Shown here: piece after piece, positions 45,174-53,273 of the stretch
How the letters are laid out: every line of letters begins with the position of its first letter
Numbering within the stretch: position 1 is the stretch's first letter
Assembly (NCBI RefSeq): GCF_012395835.1
Contig: NZ_JAAZSQ010000001.1
Location: forward strand, 1-64,000
Direction: 5' to 3'
DNA: 64,000 nucleotides
Source of the DNA: Arthrobacter mobilis
Lineage (GTDB): Bacteria; Actinomycetota; Actinomycetes; Actinomycetales; Micrococcaceae
Notes under the pieces: generated by a model
Told to the model about the DNA's origin: nothing
Databases searched by the model: none
Seen by the model: only the letters and a program-made list of their open reading frames with translations
Made by a program: the position numbers and the translations under genes

Positions 45174-46040
45174 TCAGCCGGCCGCGGCCTGCCGGAAGTC
45201 CCGCACCCACTCGGCGGTGGCCTTGAGTCCGCCGAAGGTGTAGAAGTGCAGCAGCACCGCCCCGTGCCCGGCCGCCTCGTAGCGGCGGGCAAACTCGTGG
45301 AGGAACTTGTCCGGTCCGGCAGTGCCCAGCAGGTTGGTGAGCGAGAACCCGTACTTGTGCGCGATCCCCGCCGAGGAGGCGACGCCGAAGCGGCGGGCAT
45401 AGCTGAGCAGGCGCTTGACGCCTGCCGGTCCCGGCACGCCCAGGCGCACCGGCGCCCAGATGCCCCGCTGCCGCAGTTCGGCCAGCCAGGACAGTACCGG
45501 ATCCACGTCGAACCCGAACTGGGTGATGATGCTCGACTCCAGGCCCAGGTCCTTCAGCGCCGCGTACTTGTCGGTCAGCGCCTGCCAGAGGGTCGCGTCG
45601 CTGATGTCCGGGTGCCCTTCGGGGTAACCGCTGATGCTGACGTGCTCGATGCCGTAGTTGCCCAGCAGCCCGGACCGGATCAGGGCATAGGAATCCTCGA
45701 AGGGCCCCAACGGCTTCGCCGGGTCCCCGGCGACCGCGAACACATCCTTGGGCGCCGCCTCGGTGGCCAGGGCGTCGAGGAATTCCTCCAGTTCCTGCCG
45801 GGAGGCCAGGCGGCGGGCCGAAATGTGGGGGACTGGGACAAAGCCCAGCCTCCGTACGGCGGTGGCGGCGGCGACCCGCATCCGCAGGTCCTCGTTGCCT
45901 AGGAACGTGACGTTGATCCGGGTTCCCGGCGGGATGACCGGGGCTGCCTCTTCCAGGGCCGGCACGTCCTTGCCGGTCATCTCCAGCGAAAAATTGCCCA
46001 GCAGGGCCTCGGCGCCGCCGGACTCCTGCGCCGGGCTCAC
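45174..46040 (-). CDS. metF: Methylenetetrahydrofolate reductase-like protein
   Basis: 288 residues of the MetF FAD/TIM-barrel fold: FSLEMTGKDV carries the conserved active-site glutamate, VPHISAR corresponds to the PHL/C loop, VFAVAGDPAKP gives the Asp that positions FAD, and GYPEGHPD is the family hallmark. It interconverts 5,10-methylene- and 5-methyl-THF. Running in the oxidising direction it would drain the 5-methyl-THF made by the LigM-like enzyme, as metF does beside ligM in Sphingobium. It overlaps the DUF3072 gene upstream by four bases, so both are one transcript. Confidence 0.85.
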   Translation of the reverse strand: MSPAQESGGAEALLGNFSLEMTGKDVPALEEAAPVIPPGTRINVTFLGNEDLRMRVAAATAVRRLGFVPVPHISARRLASRQELEEFLDALATEAAPKDVFAVAGDPAKPLGPFEDSYALIRSGLLGNYGIEHVSISGYPEGHPDISDATLWQALTDKYAALKDLGLESSIITQFGFDVDPVLSWLAELRQRGIWAPVRLGVPGPAGVKRLLSYARRFGVASSAGIAHKYGFSLTNLLGTAGPDKFLHEFARRYEAAGHGAVLLHFYTFGGLKATAEWVRDFRQAAAG

Positions 46041-46306
46041 GTATCGCCGCCGTCGCCTGCGTTGCCGGAGCTGCCGCGGAGCCGCCCGCTCTTGCCCTGC
46101 AGCCGCTCGATGTGCTCCGACGCCTGCGCCTTGGTCAGATCCGCCGGCAGCTCCTCGCCGGCCTCGCGGGCCAGCGTGTCCAGGTAGCTGCGCTGGGCAT
46201 CGGTCATCGGCTCGTCGCCGGTGACCCAGTCCTCGGGGTCCCGTTTGAGGCCGGAGCCCGATTCCGGGGTCGGGCTGCCGAGGGTCTCGGGCTGTTCGTC
46301 GGTCAT
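46037..46306 (-). CDS. DUF3072 small protein
   Basis: 89 residues. The DUF3072 core is PMTDAQRSYLDTLAREAGEE at about 33-52, followed by DLTKAQASEHIERLQ. The Gly/Asn/Asp-rich ends look disordered. Function is unknown; it is common in Actinobacteria. AAGGAG precedes the ATG. Its stop overlaps the start of the metF-like gene, which may be incidental to gene packing rather than functional. Confidence 0.85.
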   Translation of the reverse strand: MTDEQPETLGSPTPESGSGLKRDPEDWVTGDEPMTDAQRSYLDTLAREAGEELPADLTKAQASEHIERLQGKSGRLRGSSGNAGDGGDT

Positions 46307-46380
46307 GATCGTGTGCTCCTTCGCCAGTAGCGCCGGTTACGGCTCCAACCTATCCCCTCCGCCATGGACGGGCCAGCGTC

Positions 46381-47106
46381 TCAGCGCTGCGCGGGCAGGG
46401 CCAGGGCCAGGGCCAGGGCCAGGCCCGCGGCCAGGGCTAGGGCGCCGGCTGCGGCGAGGGCGGCCTCGGTGCGGCCCAGATGGGTTTTGGCAAAACGGAC
46501 GGCGAGCATATTGGTCAGCGAATGGGCCGGGAGGGTCAGCAGCACCAGCCAGGGCTGCGCGAACAGCAGCAGTGTGAAGCCCAGATGCAGCGCCGTCGCG
46601 CTGAAGCGTTCGAGCAGTCCCCACAGCGGGTGCTGCGGGGTGGTCATGCCCTGGTCCGCGAGCAGCTGCCGGGCCTGCCGGGACTTCGGGTCGTCCTTGG
46701 TCACCAGGTCCGCGATGACGAGCGTGTTCACGGCCACCAGCAGCACCTCCACCGCCGCCCAGCCGAAACCGGCCCAGAGTGCCGCCTCGAAGCTGTGCAG
46801 GGCCAGCAGGACCAGGCCCAGCCGGACCAGTTCCTCCGCCGGTCCGGAGCACCAGCCCACGATGGTGGCCGCGCGCTCCCGGCCGGCGAAACGGGAGGCA
46901 GCCAGCGCGACGGGCTGGCGCAGCACCAGGGCAAGGATCCAGCCGGCCGCGCCGAGCAGGAGCGGCACCGGCAGCGGGGTACCGAAGGCAAGGACCAGGA
47001 CCGTGCAGGACGTAACCACCGCCACCGGCAGGACCAGGGCATTGATCCGGGTGCGGGCGGCCAGCGGGGCGAAATCGGGTGCGGTCGTCTCAGCCATGGC
47101 GCTCAT
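46381..47106 (-). CDS. YhfC-like polytopic membrane protein
   Basis: 241 residues, about seven hydrophobic helices. The segment RERAATIVGWCSGPAEELVR followed by a FEAALWAGFGWAAVEVLLVA helix resembles the Glu-containing core of YhfC/CPBP-type intramembrane protease-like proteins, though the typical EExxxR/His pattern is incomplete, so the assignment is tentative. The C-terminus is Ala/Leu-rich low complexity. ATG 47106 overlaps the stop of the HTH gene (ATGA); a second ATG at 47097 is also possible. The two probably form a regulator-membrane protein pair. Confidence 0.65.
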   Translation of the reverse strand: MSAMAETTAPDFAPLAARTRINALVLPVAVVTSCTVLVLAFGTPLPVPLLLGAAGWILALVLRQPVALAASRFAGRERAATIVGWCSGPAEELVRLGLVLLALHSFEAALWAGFGWAAVEVLLVAVNTLVIADLVTKDDPKSRQARQLLADQGMTTPQHPLWGLLERFSATALHLGFTLLLFAQPWLVLLTLPAHSLTNMLAVRFAKTHLGRTEAALAAAGALALAAGLALALALALPAQR

Positions 47107-47423
47107 CCTTGCCGGGGGTCGGTGCTTCGGTAGTTGGTGCTGTTTCCGTGGGCGGTTCGCTCGACGCTGCCGCGGGCCTGCCGCTCATGGGCGATGTCCA
47201 CCAAGCCGACCCCCAGCAGTGTGTTGAGGTGCCGGTACAGCGCGGCCTGGGGGAGCGTGACCGCCAGCTGCTTGGCCGTCCAGGCTGGGGGAATGAGCGC
47301 GCGTAGGATCGCGATGGACTGCGGATGCAGATCACCTCGGCCTTCGCCAGCGGCTTCGCTCTCATAGTTGGGAATGTTATCGACATTGACAGAAGCTAAG
47401 GAGGTACATAAAAAGGCGCGCAC
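47103..47423 (-). CDS. Short helix-turn-helix protein (ArsR/HTH_20-like)
   Basis: 106 residues. Residues ~33-75 (IAILRALIPPAWTAKQLAVT, QAALYRHLNTLLGVGLVDIA) look like an ArsR-type winged helix, but the usual ~80-residue C-terminal half is missing, replaced by a short polar tail. GTG 47423 is the only in-frame start, yet it lies inside the DoxX terminator hairpin, and the palindrome AATGTTATCGACATT (47373-47387) sits within the first codons, so the true N-terminus is doubtful. The gene overlaps the downstream membrane-protein gene. Confidence 0.55.
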   Translation of the reverse strand: MRAFLCTSLASVNVDNIPNYESEAAGEGRGDLHPQSIAILRALIPPAWTAKQLAVTLPQAALYRHLNTLLGVGLVDIAHERQARGSVERTAHGNSTNYRSTDPRQG

Positions 47424-47446
47424 CTCCTGTGGGAGGTGCGCGCCTT
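47413..47446 (-). terminator. Intrinsic terminator of the DoxX gene
   Basis: A 15-bp perfect stem (47413-47427 with 47432-47446) with TGTG loop; on the minus strand it is followed by TTTTTAT. It ends the DoxX transcript. The HTH gene's only start codon falls within it. Confidence 0.88.
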
Positions 47447-47480
47447 GGGGCCGGAGCCGTCAGGACCGCGGGGTGTGCGG

Positions 47481-47915
47481 TCAGGCCAGCACGGCCAGCT
47501 TGGAGGAGGTGCGGCCGAACAGCAGATTGTCCACGGACAGCCGGCCCGGGCCCACCAGGGCGACGGCCAGGGCCGCGGCGGCGAGCAGGAGCACCAGTTC
47601 GAAGCCGCCGGCCTCGACGAACACGCCGGCCGGGGCGTGGACCAGGAACAGGGCGCCGAGCATGTTCAGGGTCAGCAACAGGGCGACCGGGCGGGCGAAG
47701 AGGCCCAGGATCAGAGCGATCCCGCCGGCCAGTTCCAGGGTGGCGACCACCGGGGCCACGAGGTCCGCTGCGGGCACGCCCATCTGGGCGAAGGCGCCCT
47801 GGGTGCCGGCAATGGTGAACTGGTTGAACTTCTGCCAGCCGTGGGCGGCGAAGAGGAAGCCGGCGACGACGCGCAGCACGGTGCGGGCGATGGTGGTCAG
47901 GGCGGGGTTGTTCAT
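47481..47915 (-). CDS. DoxX-family membrane protein
   Basis: 144 residues, four hydrophobic helices with the DoxX pattern VVAGFLFAAHGWQKF in the first and LELAGGIALILGLFARP in the third. DoxX proteins associate with thiosulfate:quinone oxidoreductase in archaea and with SodA/SseA in mycobacterial oxidative-stress defence. ATG 47915 has AAGGA at six bases. Two TTGA-N4-TCAA palindromes in its promoter suggest redox-responsive MarR-type repression, shared with the FMN reductase at 34387. Confidence 0.9.
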   Translation of the reverse strand: MNNPALTTIARTVLRVVAGFLFAAHGWQKFNQFTIAGTQGAFAQMGVPAADLVAPVVATLELAGGIALILGLFARPVALLLTLNMLGALFLVHAPAGVFVEAGGFELVLLLAAAALAVALVGPGRLSVDNLLFGRTSSKLAVLA

Positions 47916-47981
47916 CTGGATCCTTCGGTGGTCTTGGAGGTCAATCACTTGGCCGCCTCGGCCGGCGGCAGGCGCCTTTTA

Positions 47982-48028
47982 TTGAGGCTTCAACTAAAAT
48001 GGTGCCCGGGATTGCTTGAACTGTCAAG
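47982..48028. promoter_or_regulatory. Two TTGA-N4-TCAA palindromes in the DoxX promoter
   Basis: TTGAGGCTTCAA (47982-47993) and TTGAACTGTCAA (48016-48027, extended to CTTGAACTGTCAAG) are 34 bases apart centre to centre. On the minus strand the upstream one includes TTGACA, a likely -35 for DoxX. They match the pattern at 34355-34366. Confidence 0.6.
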
Positions 48029-48118
48029 TATCGAGACGAAGGTCACGGTCGCCGCCCGGCATGGCCTGCTAGCGTGGCGGCGTCAGGCACCCCGCGAAGA
48101 TCAGGAGATCCAGCAAGC

Positions 48119-48892
48119 ATGAGCACCGCCGCAGACGCCGCAGCAGGCACGGCACGGGAGGTTGCTGCCCAGTGGTGGGACAAGCTGCTCGCCGGATTCG
48201 AGCGCGGGGCGCCGCTGGATCCGGCTCCGCTGGTGCTGGTGCTCATCCTCGCCGGCGCCGTGGCCGTATCCGTGCCGCGGGCCGGCTGGCGCTGGTTCGG
48301 CCTCTTCGTCACCGTGGTGCACGAGCTCGGCCATGCCTTCGCGGCACTGATGACCGGCCAGGTCGTCAAGGGCATCCATCTGCGGTTCGACCATTCCGGG
48401 GCCATGCACAGCCTGGCCAGGGGATCCGGCGCCGCCGGGGCGGCGTGGGCCGGATTCTGGGGCTACCCGGCCCCCGCCGTCACCGGCGCCGCGCTGGTCT
48501 GGGCCGCCTACGCCGGCTGGTCAGGGCTGGCGCTCTCGGTCAGCGCGCTGCTGCTGCTGGCCACGCTGCTGTTCATCCGCAACTGGCAGGGGGCGGTGAT
48601 CGCGGTGTCCTGCGCCGCCGCCGCGGTGCTGCTGGTCTGGTACGCCACCCCGGTGTTCCTGGGCTACTTCACCCTGGCCGTCGGGGTGGCGCTGCTGGTG
48701 GGTGCGGTCCGGGACTGGTTCAAGGTCCTCGGGGTGCACACCCGGCGCCGGCACGCGCTGGCCAATTCGGATGCCTACATCCTGTCCCGGCGCACCGGGG
48801 TGCCCGCCGGCATCTGGCTCGGCGGCTTTGCCGCCGTCATCACCGCCTCCTGCCTGGCCGGCGCTGGGGCGGTGGCCGGCAGCTTCAGCTGA
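48119..48892 (+). CDS. M50-type membrane metallopeptidase
   Basis: 257 residues, about six hydrophobic helices. The zinc motif HExxH is VVHELGHAFAAL with His68, Glu69 and His72 inside helix 2, as in M50B/site-2-protease-like proteins. A second metal ligand (usually Asp near the C-terminus) may be in NSDAYILSRRTG at ~221. Such enzymes cleave transmembrane substrates. AGGAG lies eleven bases before ATG 48119. TAGCGT at 48070-48075 may be its -10. It is divergent from DoxX. Confidence 0.83.
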   Translation: MSTAADAAAGTAREVAAQWWDKLLAGFERGAPLDPAPLVLVLILAGAVAVSVPRAGWRWFGLFVTVVHELGHAFAALMTGQVVKGIHLRFDHSGAMHSLARGSGAAGAAWAGFWGYPAPAVTGAALVWAAYAGWSGLALSVSALLLLATLLFIRNWQGAVIAVSCAAAAVLLVWYATPVFLGYFTLAVGVALLVGAVRDWFKVLGVHTRRRHALANSDAYILSRRTGVPAGIWLGGFAAVITASCLAGAGAVAGSFS

Positions 48893-49220
48893 CGACGCCG
48901 GGGCAGGCGCCGGCGGCGCGGTACGGTCCCGTGGAAGCCGTCGGCGGAAACCGCTAGAATCCAGACGCGCCCGCGACCGGCGGGCGGATCTGACCCAGGG
49001 AACAGGAATGGTGAGCATGCATACCGCTGCCGCGGGGAGCGAGGTGGCCGCAATGGCCTGCAGAGCTGCTCCTGTGCCGCCGGCCTCTCCGGACGCCACC
49101 GCCTGAACCCTTCCGGTATCCCTGCTGCCCATGTCGGCAGCGGTGCTTTGGCGTGCCCGGAAACCGCTGGCCACCCTGCAGCTGCCAGTCTTTCCCGTTT
49201 TTCGTCAGGAAGCATCAACC
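48893..49220 (+). other. Long 5' leader of the FBP-domain gene
   Basis: TAGAAT at 48955-48960 would start transcription about 260 bases before the FBP gene. The leader contains a 32-codon frame (49008-49106) and then a short hairpin GCTGCC (49124-49129)/GGCAGC (49136-49141), close to GTGCTTTGG. This resembles an attenuation layout but is unproven. Confidence 0.4.
49008..49106 (+). CDS. Possible leader peptide upstream of FBP-domain gene
   Basis: A 32-residue frame starts MVSMHTAAAGSEVAAMACRA and has AGGGAACAGG just upstream of its ATG. It is Ala/Pro-rich and matches nothing I know. Position in a long leader before a hairpin is the only reason to list it. Confidence 0.3.
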   Translation: MVSMHTAAAGSEVAAMACRAAPVPPASPDATA

Positions 49221-49715
49221 ATGGAACAACTCACCGAGTCCGCCATCCGCAAGTCCTTCATCAATGCCACCCGCTCCGAAGTCTCGGCGCTGAACCTGCC
49301 CGCCGGCTTCGCGGAGCTGGACTGGGACAACCTGGACTACCTGGGCTGGCGGGATCCGAAGATGCCCCAGCGCGGCTACCTGGTCACCCCGCTGGCCGGC
49401 AGGCCGGTCGGCGTGCTGCTGCGCGCGCCGGAAACCTCCACCCCGGGCAACAAGCGGGTGCTCTGCGCCCTGTGCCAGGACGTGCACTCGGAGGAGGATG
49501 TCTACCTCTATGTGGCGCGCCGGGCCGGGCAGCCCGGGCGCGACGGCAATACCGTCGGCACGCTGATCTGCGCCGACTTCTTCTGCTCGGCCAATGTCCG
49601 GCTCCAGGTGCCGGCCACGCCGATCCATCCGGACCCGGAGGTGGTCACGGCCGGACGGATCGCCGGCCTGCGCCAGCGCACCGCGCTGTTCCTGCAGCGG
49701 GTGCTCGGCAAGTAG
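49221..49715 (+). CDS. FBP-domain (EF-G-binding, FusB-type zinc finger) protein
   Basis: 164 residues. The C-terminal treble-clef zinc finger has Cys82/Cys85 (CALC) and Cys117/Cys122 (CADFFC) in the spacing of the FBP domain, which in FusB/FusC binds elongation factor G and rescues it from fusidic acid. The N-terminal half (ESAIRKSFINATRSEVSALN) also fits the actinobacterial FBP family. A housekeeping translation role is likelier than resistance. AGGAAG precedes ATG 49221. Confidence 0.85.
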   Translation: MEQLTESAIRKSFINATRSEVSALNLPAGFAELDWDNLDYLGWRDPKMPQRGYLVTPLAGRPVGVLLRAPETSTPGNKRVLCALCQDVHSEEDVYLYVARRAGQPGRDGNTVGTLICADFFCSANVRLQVPATPIHPDPEVVTAGRIAGLRQRTALFLQRVLGK

Positions 49716-49932
49716 GCGCACCGCCGGAGGGACCGTCCGCCTGCGGCGGCCCCTCCGGCCCGCATCTGCCCGCCGGGTACGGCCGCGCGGACCTGCCGGG
49801 TCCGGACTCGGCCCCCGGGGGTCTACGCTTCCGGCAGGAAGTTCCGCACAATGGAGGAAGGCCGGCCGGGCAGGAGCCCGACAAAGCCCCTCCTCCCGCC
49901 GGCCAAAGGAAAGTTCACGAAGGAGTGGCGCC

Positions 49933-51279
49933 GTGGACGTCGTCGTTATCGAAACCCCGCCGCTGGGGGACCGCAGCTACCTGGTGCATGACGGCAGCGT
50001 GGCCCTGGTGGTCGACCCGCAGCGGGACACCGATCGGCTGGAGGCCGCGGTGCGCGAGGCCGGCGTGCGGATCACGCACGTGGCCGAGACCCACATCCAC
50101 AACGACTACCTCAGCGGCGGGCTGCAGCTGGCCCGGGCGCACGGCGCGGCCTACCTGGTCAACGCCGCCGACGAGGTGGCCTTCGAGCGCACCCCGGTGC
50201 ACGACGGGGACGTGATCGCCGTCGGCCGCCTGCGGGTCAGGGTGGTCGCCACCCCGGGCCACACCCACACCCACCTGGCGTACATTGTGGACGACGGCGG
50301 CGAGCAGGCGGTCTTCTCCGGCGGCAGCCTGCTCTACGGTTCGGTGGGCCGGACCGACCTGGTCAGCCCCGAGGACACCGAGGGGCTGGCCCGGAACCAG
50401 TACGCTTCCGCCCGCCGGCTGGCCGCCGAAGCCGGCCCGGAGGCCGCGCTCTACCCCACGCACGGCTTCGGCTCCTTCTGCTCGGTTGGACCCGCCGCGC
50501 GCACGGCGGCCTCAACCATCGGCGAGCAGCAGCACGGCAACCACGCCCTGACGGACCCGGACGTGGAGCACTTCGTGGCCGAGCTGATGGCCAACCTCAG
50601 CGCCTACCCCTCCTACTACGCCCACATGGCGCCGGTGAACCGCCGCGGCGCCGGCCCGGCGGTGCTCGCGGTTCCCGGGCCGCTGGAGCCGGCCGAACTG
50701 CAGCGCCGGCTGCTGGCGGGCGAGTGGGTGGTGGACCTGCGCAACCGCGTCGCCTATGCCGGCAGCCACCTGCGCGGGTCGGTCAGCTTCGAGTACGGCA
50801 GCGGTTCCAGCTTCACCTCCTACGTGGGCTGGGTGCTGCCGTGGAACCGGCAGCTGACGCTGCTGGGCTCCCGCGAGGACGTGGAGAAGGCCATCCGCGA
50901 CCTCTCCCGGATCGGCTTCGAGTCCCCGGAGGCAGGCATCGGCGCCGGGCCCGGCGAATGGGCGCCGGGCGCGCCGACGGCGGACTATCCCCGGGTGGGC
51001 TGGGACGGGGTGCCCCGCACCTTCGGCAGCGGCGAGGTGCTGCTGGACGTGCGGCGCACCGACGAGTATTCCCGCTCCCACCTGGACGGGGCGGTGAACA
51101 TCCCGGTGCACGAGCTGCTCTCCCGGATGCAGGAGCTCCCGGCCGGCCGGCTCTGGGTGCACTGCGCCTCCGGCTACCGGGCCGGCGTGGCCGCGAGCCT
51201 GCTGCAGCGCGCCGGCCGGGACGTGGTCCTGATCGACGCGAACTACAAGGATGCCGGGGACCGGAGGAAGCCGGCCTAG
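49933..51279 (+). CDS. MBL-fold persulfide dioxygenase-like protein with rhodanese domains
   Basis: 448 residues. The MBL domain (1-250) has THIHNDY (His54, His56, Asp58), the HxHxDY variant usual in ETHE1/Blh-type sulfur dioxygenases, and TPGHTHTH. Two rhodanese modules follow: the first (~265-355) lacks a catalytic Cys, the second has Cys411 in WVHCASGYRAG. Such fusions oxidise glutathione or bacillithiol persulfide in sulfide detoxification; actinomycetes would use mycothiol (inference). GTG 49933 follows AAGGAG. Its stop overlaps the stop of the convergent old yellow enzyme gene. Confidence 0.88.
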   Translation: MDVVVIETPPLGDRSYLVHDGSVALVVDPQRDTDRLEAAVREAGVRITHVAETHIHNDYLSGGLQLARAHGAAYLVNAADEVAFERTPVHDGDVIAVGRLRVRVVATPGHTHTHLAYIVDDGGEQAVFSGGSLLYGSVGRTDLVSPEDTEGLARNQYASARRLAAEAGPEAALYPTHGFGSFCSVGPAARTAASTIGEQQHGNHALTDPDVEHFVAELMANLSAYPSYYAHMAPVNRRGAGPAVLAVPGPLEPAELQRRLLAGEWVVDLRNRVAYAGSHLRGSVSFEYGSGSSFTSYVGWVLPWNRQLTLLGSREDVEKAIRDLSRIGFESPEAGIGAGPGEWAPGAPTADYPRVGWDGVPRTFGSGEVLLDVRRTDEYSRSHLDGAVNIPVHELLSRMQELPAGRLWVHCASGYRAGVAASLLQRAGRDVVLIDANYKDAGDRRKPA

Positions 51280-52349
51280 TTTTGCCAGCAGGGGTAGTCC
51301 GTGTAGCCTTCCGGGCCGTCGGTGTAGAAGGTGGAGGAGTCCGGGGCGTTCAGCGGCAGGTCCTCGTGCCAGCGGCGCAGCAGGTCCGGGTTGGCAATCG
51401 CCGGCCGTCCGACGACGACGGCGTCGGCCTGGCCGTCCTCCAGCAGCGCGAGCGCTTCCTGGCGGGTGGTCACCTCGGCGAAGCCGTTGTTGGCCAGCAC
51501 CTTGCCGCCGAAGCGGGCGCGCAGGTCCTGGACCAGCGGGCCGGCCGGGTCCTGGTGCAGCACGCTCAGGTAGGCCAGGCCCAGCGGTGCCAGACTGTCC
51601 ACCAGCGCGCCGTAGGTGGCCAGGACATCCTCCGGGTCCGTTTCGAGGGCATCCTGGACATTGTGTTCGGGGGAAATGCGGATGCCCACCCGGCCGGCGC
51701 CTATGGCTTCGGCCACCGCGGCGGCAGTTTCGGCCACGAAGCGCGCGCGGTTGGCGGGGGAGCCGCCGTAGGCATCCGTGCGCCGGTTCGAGGCCGGGGA
51801 GAGGAACTCGTGCAGCAGGTAGCCGTTGGCCGCGTGCAGTTCCACGCCGTCGAGCCCGGCGGCGACGGCGTTGCGGGCGGCCTCGACGAACTCCTCGATG
51901 ATCCCGGGCAGCTCCCCGGTCTCCAGGGCCCGCGGCACCGGCAGCGGGTACTTGCCCGTGTAGGTGCGGGTCCGGCCGTTGATGGCGACCGCGCTGGGCG
52001 CCACCACCTCGCGCCCGCCGTTGGTCTCCGGGTGGGTCACCCGGCCCGAGTGCATCACCTGGGCGACGATCCGGCCGCCCTCGGCGTGCACGGCCTCGGC
52101 CACCCGGCGCCAGCCCTCGACCTGTTCGGCGGTCACGAGCCCGGGCTGGCGGACGAAGGCCTGCCCGGCGAAGGACGGGTAGACGCCTTCGCTGACGATC
52201 AGCCCGAGCGAGGCCCGCTGGCGGTAGTACTCGACGACGAGGTCGCCGGGCACCCCGTCGACTCCCGAACGCGAGCGGGTCAATGGGGCCATCACCAGGC
52301 GGTTGGGCAGGTCCAGGTCACCCAGGGTCAGCGGGGAAAACAACGTCAC
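51276..52349 (-). CDS. Old yellow enzyme (NemA-like alkene reductase)
   Basis: 357 residues, FMN TIM barrel: LFSPLTLGDLDLPNRLVMAP at the start, GVELHAANGYLLHEFLSP for the substrate-binding His-Asn pair, NRRTDAYGGS and GRPAIANPDLL at the end. These enzymes use NADPH to reduce alkenes, nitro compounds or nitrate esters. GTG 52349 has AAGGAG at eight bases; the frame is open far upstream but lies antisense to the SDR gene. Divergent from that SDR. Confidence 0.9.
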   Translation of the reverse strand: MTLFSPLTLGDLDLPNRLVMAPLTRSRSGVDGVPGDLVVEYYRQRASLGLIVSEGVYPSFAGQAFVRQPGLVTAEQVEGWRRVAEAVHAEGGRIVAQVMHSGRVTHPETNGGREVVAPSAVAINGRTRTYTGKYPLPVPRALETGELPGIIEEFVEAARNAVAAGLDGVELHAANGYLLHEFLSPASNRRTDAYGGSPANRARFVAETAAAVAEAIGAGRVGIRISPEHNVQDALETDPEDVLATYGALVDSLAPLGLAYLSVLHQDPAGPLVQDLRARFGGKVLANNGFAEVTTRQEALALLEDGQADAVVVGRPAIANPDLLRRWHEDLPLNAPDSSTFYTDGPEGYTDYPCWQN

Positions 52350-52467
52350 GAAAGGCACTCCTTGAAAGGTTGGGAACATCAGGTGCCAACCCGGGCCGCC
52401 GCCGCCGTTATTCCCGAACCTGCGGTACTTGCTTGCCACAGGCATGTATCTGCGGCAGGGTGCAGGC

Positions 52468-53241
52468 ATGAGTGAAACGACTGCCGAGAGTGTCCTGATC
52501 ACCGGCGGCACGGCGGGCCTGGGCGCCGAATTCGCCCGGCAGCTGGCCGGACGCGGCGCCAGCCTGGTGCTGGTGGCCCGGGACGAGGACCGGCTGCAGG
52601 AATCCGCCGCGCGGCTGCACGGCCAGGCCGGTGTCCAGGTGGAGACCATTACCGCGAACCTGCTCGAGGATGACGGCCTGGCCCGGGTGCTGGCCCGGCT
52701 TGCCGACCAGTCGCGGCCGGTCGGCACGCTGGTCAACAACGCCGGCCACGGATTGCCGACCTCCTTCGCGGACAGCACCCTGATTGCCGAGCTGGACCAC
52801 CTGCGCATCCACGTCACCGTGCCGATGGCGCTGGCGCACGCCGCGCTGCAGGGCATGCGCGCCCGCGGCCGGGGGTACATCATCAACGTCGCGAGCATGG
52901 CCGGCTTCACCCCGCGCGGCAGCTATTCGGCCGCCAAGGCCGCCATGATCCACTTCAGCCGCTGGGCGAACATCGAATACCGCCGCGAGGGCATCACCGT
53001 TACCGCGCTCTGCCCCGGCTACACGCATACGGAGTTCCACGAGCGGATGCATCTGGACACGGGGCACATTCCCGGCTGGATGTGGCTGGATGCCGGACAG
53101 GTGGTCCGCGAGGGGCTGCGGGATACCGCCGCCGGCAAGGCAGTCTCCATTCCCAGCAGGCGCTATAAGGCGCTGGCCGTCCTGGCCAGGACTCTACCGC
53201 CGACGCTGGTCGCCGCCATCGTCGCCCGCGGCCGGGACTGA
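52468..53241 (+). CDS. Short-chain dehydrogenase/reductase
   Basis: 257 residues, classical SDR. The cofactor loop is ITGGTAGLGAEF at 11-22, NNAGHG follows near 91, and the catalytic Ser-Tyr-Lys are in NVASMAGF and GSYSAAKAAM. The Arg in loop 2 (LVARDEDRLQ) suggests NADP(H). C-terminal PGYTHTEFHERM is typical of DltE-like members. ATG 52468 chosen over ATG 52429/52444 because the Rossmann strand starts there. Substrate unknown. Confidence 0.88.
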   Translation: MSETTAESVLITGGTAGLGAEFARQLAGRGASLVLVARDEDRLQESAARLHGQAGVQVETITANLLEDDGLARVLARLADQSRPVGTLVNNAGHGLPTSFADSTLIAELDHLRIHVTVPMALAHAALQGMRARGRGYIINVASMAGFTPRGSYSAAKAAMIHFSRWANIEYRREGITVTALCPGYTHTEFHERMHLDTGHIPGWMWLDAGQVVREGLRDTAAGKAVSIPSRRYKALAVLARTLPPTLVAAIVARGRD

Positions 53242-53273
53242 CTCCCGGGCCCGGTCGGGAGTAAAATCCGGCC

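Noticed and set aside
47378-47409. Ten-codon leader peptide (MYLLSFCQCR) before the HTH gene
   Set aside because: Its AGGAGG is one arm of the DoxX terminator and the peptide has no attenuator-type pattern.
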